DNA of 64,000 nucleotides, from contig NZ_OESS01000002.1 in assembly GCF_900240285.1 (NCBI RefSeq), positions 930,001 to 994,000 of the forward strand, written 5' to 3'. Made by a program: the position numbers and the translations under genes. Below, piece after piece: positions 32,613-43,145 of the stretch. How positions within the stretch are numbered: position 1 is the stretch's first letter; every line of letters starts with the position of its first letter. The stretch comes from Halobacillus sp. Marseille-P3879. GTDB taxonomy: Bacteria > Bacillota > Bacilli > Bacillales > Halobacillaceae. Below the pieces are notes generated by a model, which had not been told where the DNA came from, searched no databases, and saw only the letters and a program-made list of their open reading frames with translations.

Positions 32613-34329
32613 GCTTATGTTTATTAGCTAAGGATAACAATTCTTTTGCGTGTTCTACAGTTGTTTCAGTCAATTCCGCACCTGTAATCATGCGGGAGAT
32701 TTCATCAGCTTTATCCCGGTCTGTCAGTTCTTTTACAATGGTTGAAGTCCGTTCATTAACAACCTGCTTTTCTATCCTTATGTGGGTATCAGACATCGCA
32801 GCGACTTGTGGCAGATGTGAAATACAAAGCACCTGTGATCCTCGAGAAATTCCATATATCTTTTCGGCGATGGCCTGAGCTACCCTGCCGCTCACCCCTG
32901 TATCCACTTCATCAAAAATCACACTCGTCACTCCCTGATGCTGTGAGAAGATCCGCTTTAATGCAAGCATAATTCGTGACAACTCGCCACCTGAAGCGGT
33001 CTTATGTATTTCTTTTAAAGGTTCTCCAGGATTTGTAGAAATTAAAAAAGAAATATTATCCATACCTTTAGAATGCAATTTTACAGGTTTCCCGTTTATT
33101 TCCGGATCCGTTGCTGACCCTTCTTTCACAGAAAAACCTACATCAAATGCAGCCTTTTCTAAATAAAGGTCTTTTAGCTCCTCAAGAATCGATTCAATTA
33201 ACTGCTCTGCAGCTTCTTTACGTATATCGTGTAAATGCTTGGCCTCTAATACTGCATCCTCACCACATTCAACAATTTGTGATTCCAATTTGGATAGATG
33301 AGAATCCTTGTTCTTAATTTCATCAATTTCTTCTTCAATCCGCGAGATGTATTCCATCATATCTTCAACGGTTTGTCCATATTTTTTCTTTAAACGACTT
33401 AATTCGTTCAAACGAGCCTCTATAAAATCTAAACGATCAGGATCGTATTCAAGTTCAGACATTTGAGCACTCAACTGAAAACTAAGCTCTTCAATAATAT
33501 AGTAGGAGTTAGTCATTTCCTCAGAGAGTTTTCTTACTTGCTCATCGTAACCCGCCGCACTTTCTAGTGAAGACATTGCGTGACTCAGCCAGTCCAAACC
33601 TTTTTGCTCCCCGTACAATGCATTGTAAGCATCATGGATTCCCTGATAAAGCTTCTCATAATTCATAAGCTTTTGTCTTTCCTCAGTCAATTGCTCATCT
33701 TCGAGAGGTGACAACTCTGCTTCCTGAAGCTCTCTAAATTGAAATTCAAGCAAGTCAAGCCTTTGGGCCATCTCTTGTTCATTTTCACTTAACTCTTTAT
33801 AACGTTTCTTTAATGTACTTAGATGGTTATACAGCCTGCGGTAGTCCTTTAAAGTACGCTCCAGCTTATTCCTCGCATAAAGATCTAATAGTTCTATATG
33901 GCGGTCTGGGTCCATCAATGATTGAGTTTCATGCTGGCTGTGAATATCAATTAATGAGCGTCCAAACTCTTTGAGAATACCTAACGTCACCAGTTTTCCG
34001 TTCACTCGGCAAATGCTCTTACCCTGGTTCGTAATCGTACGTTGGAGCACCACCATGCCTTCTTCACCAATGTCCACTCCGAAAAGATCACCCTTCTCAT
34101 AAACAGGATGATTTTTTTCGATGGTAAACAAACCTTCAATTTCAGCTTTCTCGGTTCCGTGACGGACAAATTCAACCGATCCACGGGAACCTGATAATTG
34201 TTGAATCGCATCGATGATAATCGATTTTCCAGCTCCTGTTTCACCTGTTAATACCGTTAACCCCTCTTTAAATTGAATGGATACTTGATCAATAATGGCA
34301 AAATCTTTAATTGACAATTCCGTTAACAT
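32602..34329 (-). CDS. recN: DNA repair protein RecN
   Basis: 575 residues, the normal length. Walker A GETGAGKS (29-36), coiled-coil arms from ~160 to 360, ABC signature in GGELSRIMLALKRIF and Walker B SVIFDEVDTGVSGRVAQ. SMC-like ATPase that acts early in double-strand break repair with RecA. It follows argR by 17 bp in the conserved argR-recN arrangement, with a terminator overlapping its 3' end. Confidence 0.98.
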   Translation of the reverse strand: MLTELSIKDFAIIDQVSIQFKEGLTVLTGETGAGKSIIIDAIQQLSGSRGSVEFVRHGTEKAEIEGLFTIEKNHPVYEKGDLFGVDIGEEGMVVLQRTITNQGKSICRVNGKLVTLGILKEFGRSLIDIHSQHETQSLMDPDRHIELLDLYARNKLERTLKDYRRLYNHLSTLKKRYKELSENEQEMAQRLDLLEFQFRELQEAELSPLEDEQLTEERQKLMNYEKLYQGIHDAYNALYGEQKGLDWLSHAMSSLESAAGYDEQVRKLSEEMTNSYYIIEELSFQLSAQMSELEYDPDRLDFIEARLNELSRLKKKYGQTVEDMMEYISRIEEEIDEIKNKDSHLSKLESQIVECGEDAVLEAKHLHDIRKEAAEQLIESILEELKDLYLEKAAFDVGFSVKEGSATDPEINGKPVKLHSKGMDNISFLISTNPGEPLKEIHKTASGGELSRIMLALKRIFSQHQGVTSVIFDEVDTGVSGRVAQAIAEKIYGISRGSQVLCISHLPQVAAMSDTHIRIEKQVVNERTSTIVKELTDRDKADEISRMITGAELTETTVEHAKELLSLANKHKQNA

Positions 34330-34346
34330 GAAGGGATCACCTCAAT

Positions 34347-34796
34347 TTATAGCATATTTAACAGCTGGTCACTAATGTCTTCAGTCTGCTCTTGGCTTCT
34401 GCAAATAATTAAGCAAGTGTCATCTCCGCAAATGGTACCCATAATTTCTTCCCACTCCAGGTTATCAATTAAAGCACCGACCGCATTAGCATTTCCAGGT
34501 AAGGTTTTTAAGATAATAAAATGACCTGCACGATCAATGCTGACGAAGGCATCCATCATCAGGCGTTTTAGCTTTTCCAAAGGATTAAATCGCTGATCTG
34601 CCGGCAGACTGTACTTATAACGTCCATCCATCATCGGAACTTTCACCAGGTGCAGTTCTTTAATATCTCTGGACACAGTGGCCTGTGTTACGTTATATCC
34701 CATGCCTTTTAACCGATCCACTAATTCATCCTGTGTTTCAATGTCATCATTAGTAATTAATTCACGAATCTTTATGTGACGCTGGCCTTTATTCAT
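34347..34796 (-). CDS. argR: Arginine repressor ArgR (AhrC)
   Basis: 149 residues from the ATG at 34796, 6 nt after GGGAGG (a GTG lies 6 nt earlier). N-terminal winged helix [20 protein letters not shown] to [21 protein letters not shown]-terminal hexamerisation/arginine-binding domain with [17 protein letters not shown]. It controls arginine biosynthesis and catabolism. It lies between tlyA and recN as in other Bacillaceae. Confidence 0.97.
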   Translation of the reverse strand: MNKGQRHIKIRELITNDDIETQDELVDRLKGMGYNVTQATVSRDIKELHLVKVPMMDGRYKYSLPADQRFNPLEKLKRLMMDAFVSIDRAGHFIILKTLPGNANAVGALIDNLEWEEIMGTICGDDTCLIICRSQEQTEDISDQLLNML

Positions 34797-34821
34797 AATC
34801 ACCCTCCCAATTTCTCCTTAA

Positions 34822-34850
34822 TAAAAGAGGCTGCTTATGAGCCTCTTTAT
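34822..34850 (-). terminator. Terminator between tlyA and argR
   Basis: Minus strand AAAGAGGCT-CATAAGC-AGCCTCTTTTATT, a perfect 9-bp stem directly after the tlyA stop. Confidence 0.85.
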
Positions 34851-34859
34851 TAATTATTA

Positions 34860-35675
34860 TCATCTTTGGTGAACCGCATGTGCTTCATTAATGACAAGTT
34901 TAATATCATTAGAAGTCACTGCCTGTTCCTTTGTTTCATCTGTTTGGAAGTGAGCCAGAAACTCAATGTTTCCATCTCCTCCGGTTATCGGAGAAAAGGT
35001 TACGGCTTGAGCTTTAAAACCATATTCAGAAGCAAAAGATAAAATTGTCCGAACGACGTTAAAATGCACATCCGGGTCTCTTACAATCCCTCTCTTGCCA
35101 ACTTGTTCTCTTCCTGCCTCAAATTGAGGTTTAATTAAGGCCACAATATCACTTTTATCTTTCAGTAATGTACGGAGGACAGGAAGGATGATTTTTAAAG
35201 AAATAAAGGAAACATCAATAGAAGCAAATTCTGGTTTCCCATATTTTAAATCCTCTGGGGTAACGTAACGAAAATTTGTCCTCTCCATTACGATCACCCG
35301 TTCATGATTCCTTAGTTTCCAATCTAATTGATTATAACCAACATCCACCGCATAACTTAACGCCACACCGTTTTGCAAAGCACAATCTGTAAATCCACCC
35401 GTAGAAGAACCTACATCAATCATGACTTTATCCTGAAGGTTAAGATCAAAATTCTTTAAAGCTTTTTCTAATTTAAGGCCTCCACGACTGACATACGGCA
35501 GGGGTCTGCCTTTTATGGTTATATCCGTATTCTCATCGACTTTAACCCCTGGTTTATCTAACCGGACCTGATCCTGAAAAACCTGTCCTGCCATAATCGT
35601 TCGTTTTGCCTTTTCTCTTGTCTCGATAAGACCTCGTTCAACGAGAAGCACATCTAACCTTACTTTTTTACCCAT
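34860..35675 (-). CDS. tlyA: TlyA family S4-domain RNA methyltransferase (YqxC)
   Basis: 271 residues. N-terminal S4 RNA-binding domain (RLDVLLVERGLIETREKAKR), then an FtsJ-like Rossmann methyltransferase with MIDVGSSTGGFTDCALQNG (SAM site), ASIDVSFISLKIILP and VALIKPQFEAGREQVG. The family methylates rRNA (2'-O) and some members are called hemolysin TlyA. It is 5 bp from dxs, in the same operon. Confidence 0.95.
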   Translation of the reverse strand: MGKKVRLDVLLVERGLIETREKAKRTIMAGQVFQDQVRLDKPGVKVDENTDITIKGRPLPYVSRGGLKLEKALKNFDLNLQDKVMIDVGSSTGGFTDCALQNGVALSYAVDVGYNQLDWKLRNHERVIVMERTNFRYVTPEDLKYGKPEFASIDVSFISLKIILPVLRTLLKDKSDIVALIKPQFEAGREQVGKRGIVRDPDVHFNVVRTILSFASEYGFKAQAVTFSPITGGDGNIEFLAHFQTDETKEQAVTSNDIKLVINEAHAVHQR

Positions 35676-35679
35676 TATT

Positions 35680-37569
35680 TTAAGCCCTTTGCTGTTTAGT
35701 AAAAGTTATTCCTTTAATTTGACTGATTATATTTTCCTCTGTCAGACCGATCTCCTCCCAGAGCTTGCCGACGCTGCCATGTTCAATAAACCGGTCAGGT
35801 ACACCTAGTCGTTTAATCCATGAATTATAGTTAAACTCTTCTTTGAACTCAAGCACACTTGAGCCAAAGCCTCCTTGTAAAACAGCTTCTTCTATTGTTA
35901 ACACCGGAATGTTCTCTTTCATAATATCATGAAGCATAGATTCATCTAATGGCTTCATAAAACGAGCGTTTACCACTCGTACGGTTATCCCTTCTTTTCT
36001 TAACCGTTTACTGGCGCTAAGAGCAAGGGGGATGGTCGTGCCGAAAGTAAGAATAACTGCATCCTCACCTTCTTCGAGTACTTCCCAGCTTCCAATTGGA
36101 ATGGTTTTTAACTCTTCGTCCATAGCCACACCAAGTCCATTTCCTCTTGGATAACGAACGGCGATTGGCCCGTCATTATATTGCACAGCCGTATGAACCA
36201 TATGCTGCCCTTCATTCTCATCTTTAGGCATCATTAGGACGATGTTTGGAACAGAACGAAGGAAGGCAATATCAAAAACACCCTGGTGTGTTTCCCCATC
36301 TGCACCGACTAAACCTGCCCTGTCAATTCCAAACATAACATTTAAGTTCTGCCTGGCTACATCATGAATAACTTGATCATACCCCCGCTGCAGGAATGTG
36401 GAATAGATCGCCAGAAACGGCTTCATACCTTGTGAAGCCAGCCCCGCTGATAATGTGGTTGCATGCTGTTCTGCTATTCCTACGTCATAAAGCCGGTCAG
36501 GAAACTCTGCTTGAAATTTCTCAAGCTTCGAACCAAGAACCATTGCAGGCGTTACAGCTACAATCCTTTTATCATTACGTGCTTCTTTTCTAAGCGTATC
36601 ACTAATAACTTCACTCCAGGCAGGCGGTCCATCTGCTGCTTTTATTTTTTCCCCTGACTCAATTTTATAAGGCCCAACTCCATGCCATTTGTCCTTCTGG
36701 TCAGACTCAGCTGGATGATAACCTTTACCTTTTTGAGTAATTACATGAATGATTACTGGACCTTCTGTCTTTTTTGCATAATTTAAATTTTCAAGTAAAT
36801 CATGATAATCATGACCGTCTACAGGACCATAATATGTGAAACCAAGCTCTTCAAAGAACATTCCAGGCACCACAAAATACTTCATACTGTCTTTTAGACG
36901 TTCTGCAGCTTGTGCAAGTTTACCCCCAACCGCTGGAATTCGTTTTAGAAGCCATTCCAAATCATCTTTCGCACGGTTATATTTACCTGCACTGCGCATA
37001 CGTCCTAAAGCGCTATGAAGAGCACCTACGTTTCTTGCTATTGACATTTCATTATCATTTAAGATAACGGTTACATTCTTTTTCTCATCACCAATGTGAT
37101 TCAAGGCTTCAAGAGCCATTCCACCTGTTAAGGCTCCGTCTCCAATTATAGGGAGAATGGAGTGATTTTCACCATTTAAATCCCTGGCAATTGCCATACC
37201 CATAGCAGCCGATAATGAGGTTGAGCTATGTCCGGTTTCCCATATGTCATGTTCACTTTCATTTCTTTTTGGAAATCCGCATAACCCTTGATACTGCCGC
37301 AGAGTGTCAAATTTTTCAGCACGTCCGGTAAGAATCTTATGAATATAGGACTGATGCCCCACATCAAAAAGAAATCGATCTTTGGGACTTTCAAATACTT
37401 TGTGTAAAGCCAGCGTTAATTCAACAACACCGAGATTTGCTCCTAAGTGGCCTCCAGTGGAAGATAAGTTTTCAATTAGAAACTTTCTGACATCCATCGA
37501 TAATTGATTTAATTGATCAATTGACATTCCCTTCAAGAAAGAAGGATCTTTAATCTTGTACAGATCCAT
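35680..37569 (-). CDS. dxs: 1-deoxy-D-xylulose-5-phosphate synthase
   Basis: 629 residues, standard for the enzyme. TPP-binding [19 protein letters not shown] ... [10 protein letters not shown], transketolase His in [13 protein letters not shown], second half [31 protein letters not shown] and [18 protein letters not shown]. It makes DXP, the first step of the MEP isoprenoid pathway, from pyruvate and glyceraldehyde 3-phosphate. It follows oapA and lies near ispA, so isoprenoid precursor and prenyl chain synthesis are grouped. Confidence 0.98.
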   Translation of the reverse strand: MDLYKIKDPSFLKGMSIDQLNQLSMDVRKFLIENLSSTGGHLGANLGVVELTLALHKVFESPKDRFLFDVGHQSYIHKILTGRAEKFDTLRQYQGLCGFPKRNESEHDIWETGHSSTSLSAAMGMAIARDLNGENHSILPIIGDGALTGGMALEALNHIGDEKKNVTVILNDNEMSIARNVGALHSALGRMRSAGKYNRAKDDLEWLLKRIPAVGGKLAQAAERLKDSMKYFVVPGMFFEELGFTYYGPVDGHDYHDLLENLNYAKKTEGPVIIHVITQKGKGYHPAESDQKDKWHGVGPYKIESGEKIKAADGPPAWSEVISDTLRKEARNDKRIVAVTPAMVLGSKLEKFQAEFPDRLYDVGIAEQHATTLSAGLASQGMKPFLAIYSTFLQRGYDQVIHDVARQNLNVMFGIDRAGLVGADGETHQGVFDIAFLRSVPNIVLMMPKDENEGQHMVHTAVQYNDGPIAVRYPRGNGLGVAMDEELKTIPIGSWEVLEEGEDAVILTFGTTIPLALSASKRLRKEGITVRVVNARFMKPLDESMLHDIMKENIPVLTIEEAVLQGGFGSSVLEFKEEFNYNSWIKRLGVPDRFIEHGSVGKLWEEIGLTEENIISQIKGITFTKQQRA

Positions 37570-37588
37570 AAATGGACCCCCTTATTAG

Positions 37589-38185
37589 TCATCGTGATTT
37601 TCTGGTGGATTTTGTAGTGGAAAGTATGTTTATTTTCAAATTCGATTCAATCCACGCAATCACTCTCGCAGCTGCAAAAATAATTTTTGTTGAGGAATGG
37701 ATCGCAAAAAACTTGCCGACAGCCTTGCCGCCAACCGTTAGTGCTGCAACAATACTGGTCAATATTACCGACAGAGTGATTTGAACAGTTGATCCATCAG
37801 AGTGACCAAATACATTAGCCAGCTGTATAACTACTACGGCTGATGCCGTTCCACTCACTATACCAGATATATCCCCTATTACGTCGTTACAAAAACTTGC
37901 AAAGCGGTCAGCGTTTCTCACTATTACAATTGCTTCTTTCGCTCCAGGAATCTTCTCTGCAGCCATAGCATGGAATGGAGGCTCTGAAGCAGCTGTGGCA
38001 GCTATTCCTAGCATATCAAAAATAACACCAGTAAATACAATTAAAAGGACAATGATAAGACCTATTCCCCACACCACTCCGCTTAACACAGAAGAGGATA
38101 TAATTGAAAAAATAGCCGCTAACACAAAAGTGATAACGGCAATACTAAAACTAAACTTTAGCGATTTTCTAAATTTATTGTCCAT
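37589..38185 (-). CDS. oapA: OLE RNA-associated membrane protein OapA
   Basis: 198 residues from the ATG at 38185 (AGG 6 nt upstream; a TTG at 38197 opens the frame). Several hydrophobic helices: SIAVITFVLAAIFSIISS, VVWGIGLIIVLLIVFTGVI, IVSGTASAVVVIQLANVF, ITLSVILTSIVAALTVGG, and probably a re-entrant segment. A conserved polar block is RNADRFASFCNDVIGDISG. Established: OapA is encoded beside OLE RNA and binds it at the membrane, affecting tolerance to alcohols, cold and Mg2+ stress. It resembles the DUF21/CNNM Mg2+ transporter type. The gene begins 37 nt after the OLE RNA 3' helix. Confidence 0.9.
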   Translation of the reverse strand: MDNKFRKSLKFSFSIAVITFVLAAIFSIISSSVLSGVVWGIGLIIVLLIVFTGVIFDMLGIAATAASEPPFHAMAAEKIPGAKEAIVIVRNADRFASFCNDVIGDISGIVSGTASAVVVIQLANVFGHSDGSTVQITLSVILTSIVAALTVGGKAVGKFFAIHSSTKIIFAAARVIAWIESNLKINILSTTKSTRKSR

Positions 38186-38221
38186 TTTCAACCTCAATAT
38201 TCAAGAATAAGACTTATGTAG

Positions 38222-38828
38222 AAAGGAATGGTCGCAAATTGAGTAAAAATTACGGCTTAGGTCTAGTAGGTTTTCCCATTCGGATACCGAGTGTCACCAC
38301 TCTGGCGGTTCCCCTTTAAACCCGAATCAACTCCGTTTCCGAAAGTTGGACTAGATTACCACTCAGTCCGTACTATAATTCCCAATTAACGTCCATAGAA
38401 CAGCCTAGGGGATTTCCCCGACAGCCTTTAACCGTTCCTTAGCCTCTTTTGCAGTTCTGATTTCATATAGTTACCAGTTCAAATTTTAGTGGCCACCTAA
38501 AATCTTGAAAGGTCCATGACTATAATCCCCTCAAAACCACTCAAGGCAGGCTACGCTACCTATACAGAATCACTCCATATAAAAGTAGGTTCATACCCCA
38601 TTTCATAAGAGTCTCCGGCTTAGAGACTCTCACAAGAATGGGCCTCCGCGGAAGCAGGGTCAACGCCCACATGCCTTTGTGGATCGCCCTGCGACCTTAA
38701 CTCCCAGCACCGACCCAAGGCTGGGCGCCTCAAGCCGACACAAGGAACTTCATCGATGTGCCCTTTGGCGGATTTTTAGGCCCGCCTTCAGGAACGGAGG
38801 GCCGACTAGGATACTGCACCATTCCTTT
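38222..38828 (-). ncRNA. ole: OLE RNA (ornate, large, extremophilic)
   Basis: A 607-nt GC-rich, highly structured noncoding stretch between ispA and oapA. Its ends pair perfectly: AAAGGAATGGT (38222-38232 plus strand) with ACCATTCCTTT (38818-38828), an 11-bp closing helix. Inside are many local hairpins, for example TCCGCCAAAGGGCAC, GGCGCCCAGCC/GGGTCGGTGCTGGG-type elements, GAGAGTCTCTAAGCCGG/AGACTCT and CCTAGG-rich arms. Size (~610 nt), location in ispA-OLE-oapA-dxs order and neighbouring oapA agree with known OLE loci in halophilic and alkaliphilic Firmicutes. Short reading frames inside it are not genes. Confidence 0.93.
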
Positions 38829-38887
38829 TGTAAATCAAATATACCACAATCTTTAAACTTCCTCAATTATAAAACTTTGTGATACCC

Positions 38888-39769
38888 TTACCGGTCTCTT
38901 TGGCTTAAATATTTTATTAATTCAGATAAAATGGTGTTATTTACTCCTGCATGATCCAAAGATTTATAAGCAATTTCAGCATAGTAATTTTTTTGGTTAA
39001 CCGCACCTTCCATTCCTAGAAGCTGGGGGTATGTACTTTTATGATTGCCTTCATCACTTCCAGTGGGTTTCCCAATCGTGTTTACATCCCCAACAACGTC
39101 CAGAATGTCATCTTGAATCTGGAACAGCAAACCGAGAGCATCAGCCATCCGGGTTAATTCAATCGTTTCATGATTATTTGCTTGTGCTAAAAATGCTCCC
39201 GCCATTATTGAAAATTTAAGTAGGGCACCCGTCTTGTACTTATGAATAGTTTCCAGCTTATCAAGAGGAATTGTTTGGTTCTCACTGTCCATATCCTGCA
39301 TTTGACCATCGACCATTCCTTTAGGACCACTCGCTGCGGATAATTCCTTTATAAGGTACACTTTTTCTTCACTGGTTAACTCTTTGGATTCCGAAATAAT
39401 TTGGAAACTTAAGGTTAAAAGTGCATCTCCAGCTAAAATAGCGGTGGCCTCATCAAACTGCTTATGGTTCGTAGGCTGTCCTCTTCTAACAGCATCATTA
39501 TCCATTGCTGGCAAATCATCGTGAATTAACGAATAAGTATGGATCATTTCTAAAGCACATGCCACACTTATCCCCTTTTTAGTATCCTGTTTAAATGAAT
39601 CTAATACTGCTAACAAGAGGATCGGCCGTATACGCTTCCCGCCAGCCTGAATGGAATACAGCATAGCGTCACGTAAACGTCCTTCGTTTGTATTATTGAT
39701 TATATATTTCTCTAATTCAATGGTAATCTGTTGCTTATGTTTCTTAAGAAACACCATTAAACTATCCAC
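38888..39769 (-). CDS. ispA: Farnesyl diphosphate synthase
   Basis: 293 residues. First Asp-rich motif in HDDLPAMDNDAVRRGQPTNH, second in LLFQIQDDILDVVGDVN, plus GGKRIRPILLLAVLDS and FDEATAILAGDALLTLSF. It condenses IPP with DMAPP/GPP to give farnesyl diphosphate. It overlaps xseB by one base and belongs to the nusB-folD-xseA-xseB-ispA operon. Confidence 0.97.
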   Translation of the reverse strand: MDSLMVFLKKHKQQITIELEKYIINNTNEGRLRDAMLYSIQAGGKRIRPILLLAVLDSFKQDTKKGISVACALEMIHTYSLIHDDLPAMDNDAVRRGQPTNHKQFDEATAILAGDALLTLSFQIISESKELTSEEKVYLIKELSAASGPKGMVDGQMQDMDSENQTIPLDKLETIHKYKTGALLKFSIMAGAFLAQANNHETIELTRMADALGLLFQIQDDILDVVGDVNTIGKPTGSDEGNHKSTYPQLLGMEGAVNQKNYYAEIAYKSLDHAGVNNTILSELIKYLSQRDR

Positions 39770-40005
39770 TATTCTTCCTCCTGAACATCGAACGGCTCAA
39801 ATTCCCCATGTTCATTTAGAATTTGCTGCATTTGCTTTTCCACTGTATTTAGTTTTTCATTGCAGATTTTAGAAAGCTTCATTCCATCCTGATAATACTG
39901 GATCGCTTTCTCTAAAGGAACTTCCCCTGTTTCAAGTTTTTCAACAAGTTCTTCAAGCTGATTCATTGCTTCTTCAAAACTTAGTTCGTTCTGCTCTGCA
40001 TTCAT
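39769..40005 (-). CDS. xseB: Exodeoxyribonuclease VII small subunit
   Basis: 78 residues: [40 protein letters not shown] and [13 protein letters not shown] match the family. It pairs with XseA in degrading single-stranded DNA. Overlap of one base with both neighbours shows tight coupling. Confidence 0.96.
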   Translation of the reverse strand: MNAEQNELSFEEAMNQLEELVEKLETGEVPLEKAIQYYQDGMKLSKICNEKLNTVEKQMQQILNEHGEFEPFDVQEEE

Positions 40006-41351
40006 TAATTCTCCTCCTCTTTCACACCGGTAATTTCACACCACAGCGTCCCATTCTTTACGTCTACCGTTATTTCATCCCCTCGTGTCACTTGATCTAC
40101 ACTTTTAATAACATGTCCTTTATTCGTATAAGGTATCGCATATCCTCGTTTCATGGTGTCTAAAGGATTTAGCAGAGTCAATTTTTCAAGTGTTGAACGA
40201 AATTGGTCTTTTTTCGTCCCCAGGCTGTACTGAAACTGGGTTTGTAATTGCTTCGTTACTTCTTGAAGCTGCTTTTGTTTTGCTTCTACCTCTGCCTGTG
40301 GGTGCTGCTGTTTGAGTCGGCTTCTTAAAAAGGTTAAGCGTTCATTCTGCTGTCGTGAAACAGATTTCAAATTAGAAGACATTCGTTCTATAAGTCGATC
40401 TAGTTCCTGTTCCTTTTGCTTCATTAATTGTTCAGGGTATTTAAAAGCATAGGATTTGGTTAACTGATGTAACCGCTTTTCAGCAGCAGACCGCTCAACC
40501 TCCATTGCTCTTTGCAGTCTTCTTCTTAACTGATCTACTCTTTCCTTTAATTCCAGTAAAGATGGGACTGATAGCTCTGCAGCTCCTGAAGGGGTTGCTG
40601 CCCTGATATCGGCAACGAAATCACTTATCGTTGTATCTGTCTCATGCCCTACGGCTGAAATAACAGGTATATTTGAGCGGGCAATTGCTCTTGCCACTTC
40701 TTCTTCATTAAATCCCCAGAGATCCTCTAATGAACCTCCTCCTCTACCTACAATTAATACATCACAATCCAGATTGTGATTTGCATAGTCAATGGCCTTT
40801 GAAACCGAGCTCGCTGCAGACCTCCCCTGCACAAGTACCGGAAGGATTGACACTTTAACAATGGGATATCTTCTTTTAAGCGTCGTTAATATATCACGGA
40901 TTGCTGCACCTGTTGGTGAAGTCACCACCCCAATGTGCTTTGGATAGAGAGGGATCTCCTTTTTCCTTTCTGCGTTAAACAAGCCTTCTTTTTGGAGCTT
41001 TTCTTTTAACTGTTCAAACGCTAAGTAGAGAGCTCCAATGCCATCAGGCTGCATATCCTGAATATACAGTTGGTAGCTGCCCATCGGTTCATATACATTA
41101 ATTTCACCACGGACTAAAACGTTCATACCGTTTTCGGGTCTGAACGCCAGTGAGCGATTATTTCCCGCGAACATAACTGCTTGAATTCTTGATTTTTCAT
41201 CCTTTAAGGAAAGATACATGTGTCCCCTGCTGTGATGCTTGAAGTTTGAGATTTCTCCACGCAGCCAGACCTCCTTAAGATGAGGATCAAATGAAAGCTT
41301 CTTTTTTATATATTTAGTAAGAGCCGTAACAGTTAAATAACGATCATTCAC
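40005..41351 (-). CDS. xseA: Exodeoxyribonuclease VII large subunit
   Basis: 448 residues. N-terminal OB-fold ([20 protein letters not shown]), catalytic block [40 protein letters not shown] and [20 protein letters not shown], then long coiled coil from ~260 to 390. Length is normal. It acts on single-stranded DNA ends in repair. It follows folD by 12 bp. Confidence 0.97.
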   Translation of the reverse strand: MNDRYLTVTALTKYIKKKLSFDPHLKEVWLRGEISNFKHHSRGHMYLSLKDEKSRIQAVMFAGNNRSLAFRPENGMNVLVRGEINVYEPMGSYQLYIQDMQPDGIGALYLAFEQLKEKLQKEGLFNAERKKEIPLYPKHIGVVTSPTGAAIRDILTTLKRRYPIVKVSILPVLVQGRSAASSVSKAIDYANHNLDCDVLIVGRGGGSLEDLWGFNEEEVARAIARSNIPVISAVGHETDTTISDFVADIRAATPSGAAELSVPSLLELKERVDQLRRRLQRAMEVERSAAEKRLHQLTKSYAFKYPEQLMKQKEQELDRLIERMSSNLKSVSRQQNERLTFLRSRLKQQHPQAEVEAKQKQLQEVTKQLQTQFQYSLGTKKDQFRSTLEKLTLLNPLDTMKRGYAIPYTNKGHVIKSVDQVTRGDEITVDVKNGTLWCEITGVKEEEN

Positions 41352-41363
41352 TTGAATGTCCCC

Positions 41364-42215
41364 TTATTGTTTATGAATCCACTTCGCAGCTTTAATTGTA
41401 TTATTAAGAAGCATAGTAATCGTCATTGGGCCAACCCCTTTAGGAACGGGCGTGATGTAGGAGGCTTTATCTAAGGCGGAATCGAAGTCCACGTCGCCTG
41501 TCAGCTTACCATCTACACGGTTCACCCCTACATCAATAACTACTGCACCCTCCTTAATGTCTTCTCCACTAATCATGTGAGGTTTACCTACCGCTACGAT
41601 AAGAATGTCTGCTTGTTTAGTAAGTTCTTTCATGTTTCTCGTACGGGAGTGACAATAAGTTACAGTAGCGTTTTCGTTTAGCAACAGCTGACCTACAGGC
41701 TTGCCTACTAAATTACTGCGCCCCACGACTACTACATGACTTCCTTCAATTTTTATGTTTGCACGTTTTAACATTACAAGGATACCAAAGGGGGTACAAG
41801 GGTAGAAAGTATCCTGACCTGTCATTAGCTTACCAATATTAATCGGATGAAACCCATCTACATCTTTCTTAGGATCTATCGCTTCAATTACTTTCTGCTC
41901 ATTAATCTGCTCTGGTAGAGGAAGTTGTACCAATATACCGTGTACTTCATCATCTAAATTAAGCTCATTAATTATATTTAACAGTTTTTGTTCAGGCGTA
42001 TCGGCTGGAAGCTCCAATAAATCAGACTTCATACCAATATTGTCAGAGGCACGCTGTTTTCCTTTAACATAGGATTGGGAAGCTGGATCTTCCCCAACGA
42101 TAATCACGACAAGCTTAGGGTAAATGCCTTCTGTACTTAAAGCAGCTACTTCCTCCTTCATTTCCTGCCTAATCTGGAGTGCTAATTCCTTACCGTAAAT
42201 AATTTCTGCTGACAT
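41364..42215 (-). CDS. folD: Methylenetetrahydrofolate dehydrogenase/cyclohydrolase
   Basis: 283 residues. SYVKGKQRASDNIGM carries the catalytic Lys, ILVQLPLPEQINEQKV and PKKDVDGFHPINIGKL are folate-site motifs, VVVGRSNLVGKPVGQLLL is the NADP site, and PVPKGVGPMTITMLLNNT closes the protein. It interconverts 5,10-methylene- and 10-formyl-THF, linking to the glycine cleavage system encoded further along. Confidence 0.97.
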   Translation of the reverse strand: MSAEIIYGKELALQIRQEMKEEVAALSTEGIYPKLVVIIVGEDPASQSYVKGKQRASDNIGMKSDLLELPADTPEQKLLNIINELNLDDEVHGILVQLPLPEQINEQKVIEAIDPKKDVDGFHPINIGKLMTGQDTFYPCTPFGILVMLKRANIKIEGSHVVVVGRSNLVGKPVGQLLLNENATVTYCHSRTRNMKELTKQADILIVAVGKPHMISGEDIKEGAVVIDVGVNRVDGKLTGDVDFDSALDKASYITPVPKGVGPMTITMLLNNTIKAAKWIHKQ

Positions 42216-42231
42216 AAAATAATCTTCCTTC

Positions 42232-42612
42232 CTACCTTATCATTTTTGATAAAACACCGTTTATAAACTTACCAGACTGATCTTCCCCAAAAATCTTTGC
42301 CAACTCAACAGCTTCGTTAATTGCTACTTGAGAAGGGACGTCTTCGTTAAATTTAATTTCATATGCAGCCATTCGAAGTAGTGTTTTCTCAACACGCGCT
42401 AAACGGGCAAACGTCCAGTTTTCAAGATGGCTTTCAATCCAGGTATCAATTTGCTCTTTATTCTCAAGGACACCTAAGACCAATTGGGTCAGAAAATCGT
42501 CTGATTCTCCCTCATTAAGTACATGATCGATTGCTTCATGAGCACTAATCTCACTTGAATCCATTTGAAAAAGCGCTTGAAATGCTTTCTCTCTTGCTAA
42601 TCGTCGTTTCAT
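42232..42612 (-). CDS. nusB: Transcription antitermination factor NusB
   Basis: 126 residues: RRLAREKAFQALFQMD at the start, VLGVLENKEQIDTWIESHLE, RLARVEKTLLRMAAYEI and INEAVELAKIFGEDQSGKFI. It binds boxA RNA with NusE during rRNA transcription. It is followed by folD after 16 bp. Confidence 0.97.
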   Translation of the reverse strand: MKRRLAREKAFQALFQMDSSEISAHEAIDHVLNEGESDDFLTQLVLGVLENKEQIDTWIESHLENWTFARLARVEKTLLRMAAYEIKFNEDVPSQVAINEAVELAKIFGEDQSGKFINGVLSKMIR

Positions 42613-42687
42613 CTATACTTTTCTCCTTTAAAGTCATATCCGATAGAATCATAACATTTTCAATTGGTAAATGCTATTCACCATTAA

Positions 42688-42726
42688 TAAAAGACCAGCC
42701 AGGATGAATCCCCTGCTGGCCTTTTA
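42688..42726 (-). terminator. Terminator after yqhY
   Basis: Minus strand AAAGGCCAGCAGG-GGATTCAT-CCTGGCTGGTCTTTTA, a stem of about 13 bp with a U tract. It lies just after the yqhY stop and separates the acc group from the nusB group. Confidence 0.88.
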
Positions 42727-42729
42727 TCA

Positions 42730-43128
42730 TTACTCTTCTTCAGTAGCCGCTTCTTCCCTTGCTTCCATTTGCACACCTACGACATGAACATTAATTTCTT
42801 TAATTTCAAGAGCTGTCATATTTTTTAACGCCTGACGGGTGTTATCCTGAATTTGTTGAGCTGTCTCCGGTATTGAAATGCCGTAATCCATAACAACATA
42901 AGCATCAATTAGGATTCCTTCTTCATCCAGTTCAACTTTGACCCCTTTTCCATGGCTCTTTTTACCAAGACGTTCGACAACACCGGTAGCAAAATTCCCT
43001 CTCATTGCTGCTACACCTGACACTTCAGAAACAGCTATTCCGGCTATTACTTCTATCACTTCTGGAGCAATCTCTACATTACCAAGAGTTGAGCCTTCTG
43101 TAACGTTTAACAATTGTCTTTCGTCCAC
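42730..43128 (-). CDS. yqhY: Asp23/Gls24 family protein YqhY
   Basis: 132 residues read from a GTG at 43128 with AAGGAG 9 nt upstream. NVEIAPEVIEVIAGIAVSEV and SGVAAMRGNFATGVVERLGK with IDAYVVMDYGISIPETAQQI are family motifs. In Bacillus it is cotranscribed with accBC and modulates acetyl-CoA carboxylase activity; here it is 17 bp after accC. No signal peptide is present. Confidence 0.92.
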   Translation of the reverse strand: MDERQLLNVTEGSTLGNVEIAPEVIEVIAGIAVSEVSGVAAMRGNFATGVVERLGKKSHGKGVKVELDEEGILIDAYVVMDYGISIPETAQQIQDNTRQALKNMTALEIKEINVHVVGVQMEAREEAATEEE

Positions 43129-43145
43129 TTGTGACCACTCCTTAA

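Noticed and set aside
34002-34244. 80-codon minus-strand frame inside recN
   Set aside because: It is an alternative frame of the intact recN gene.
38679-38882. 67-codon frame between oapA and ispA
   Set aside because: It lies inside the structured OLE RNA and lacks a ribosome site.
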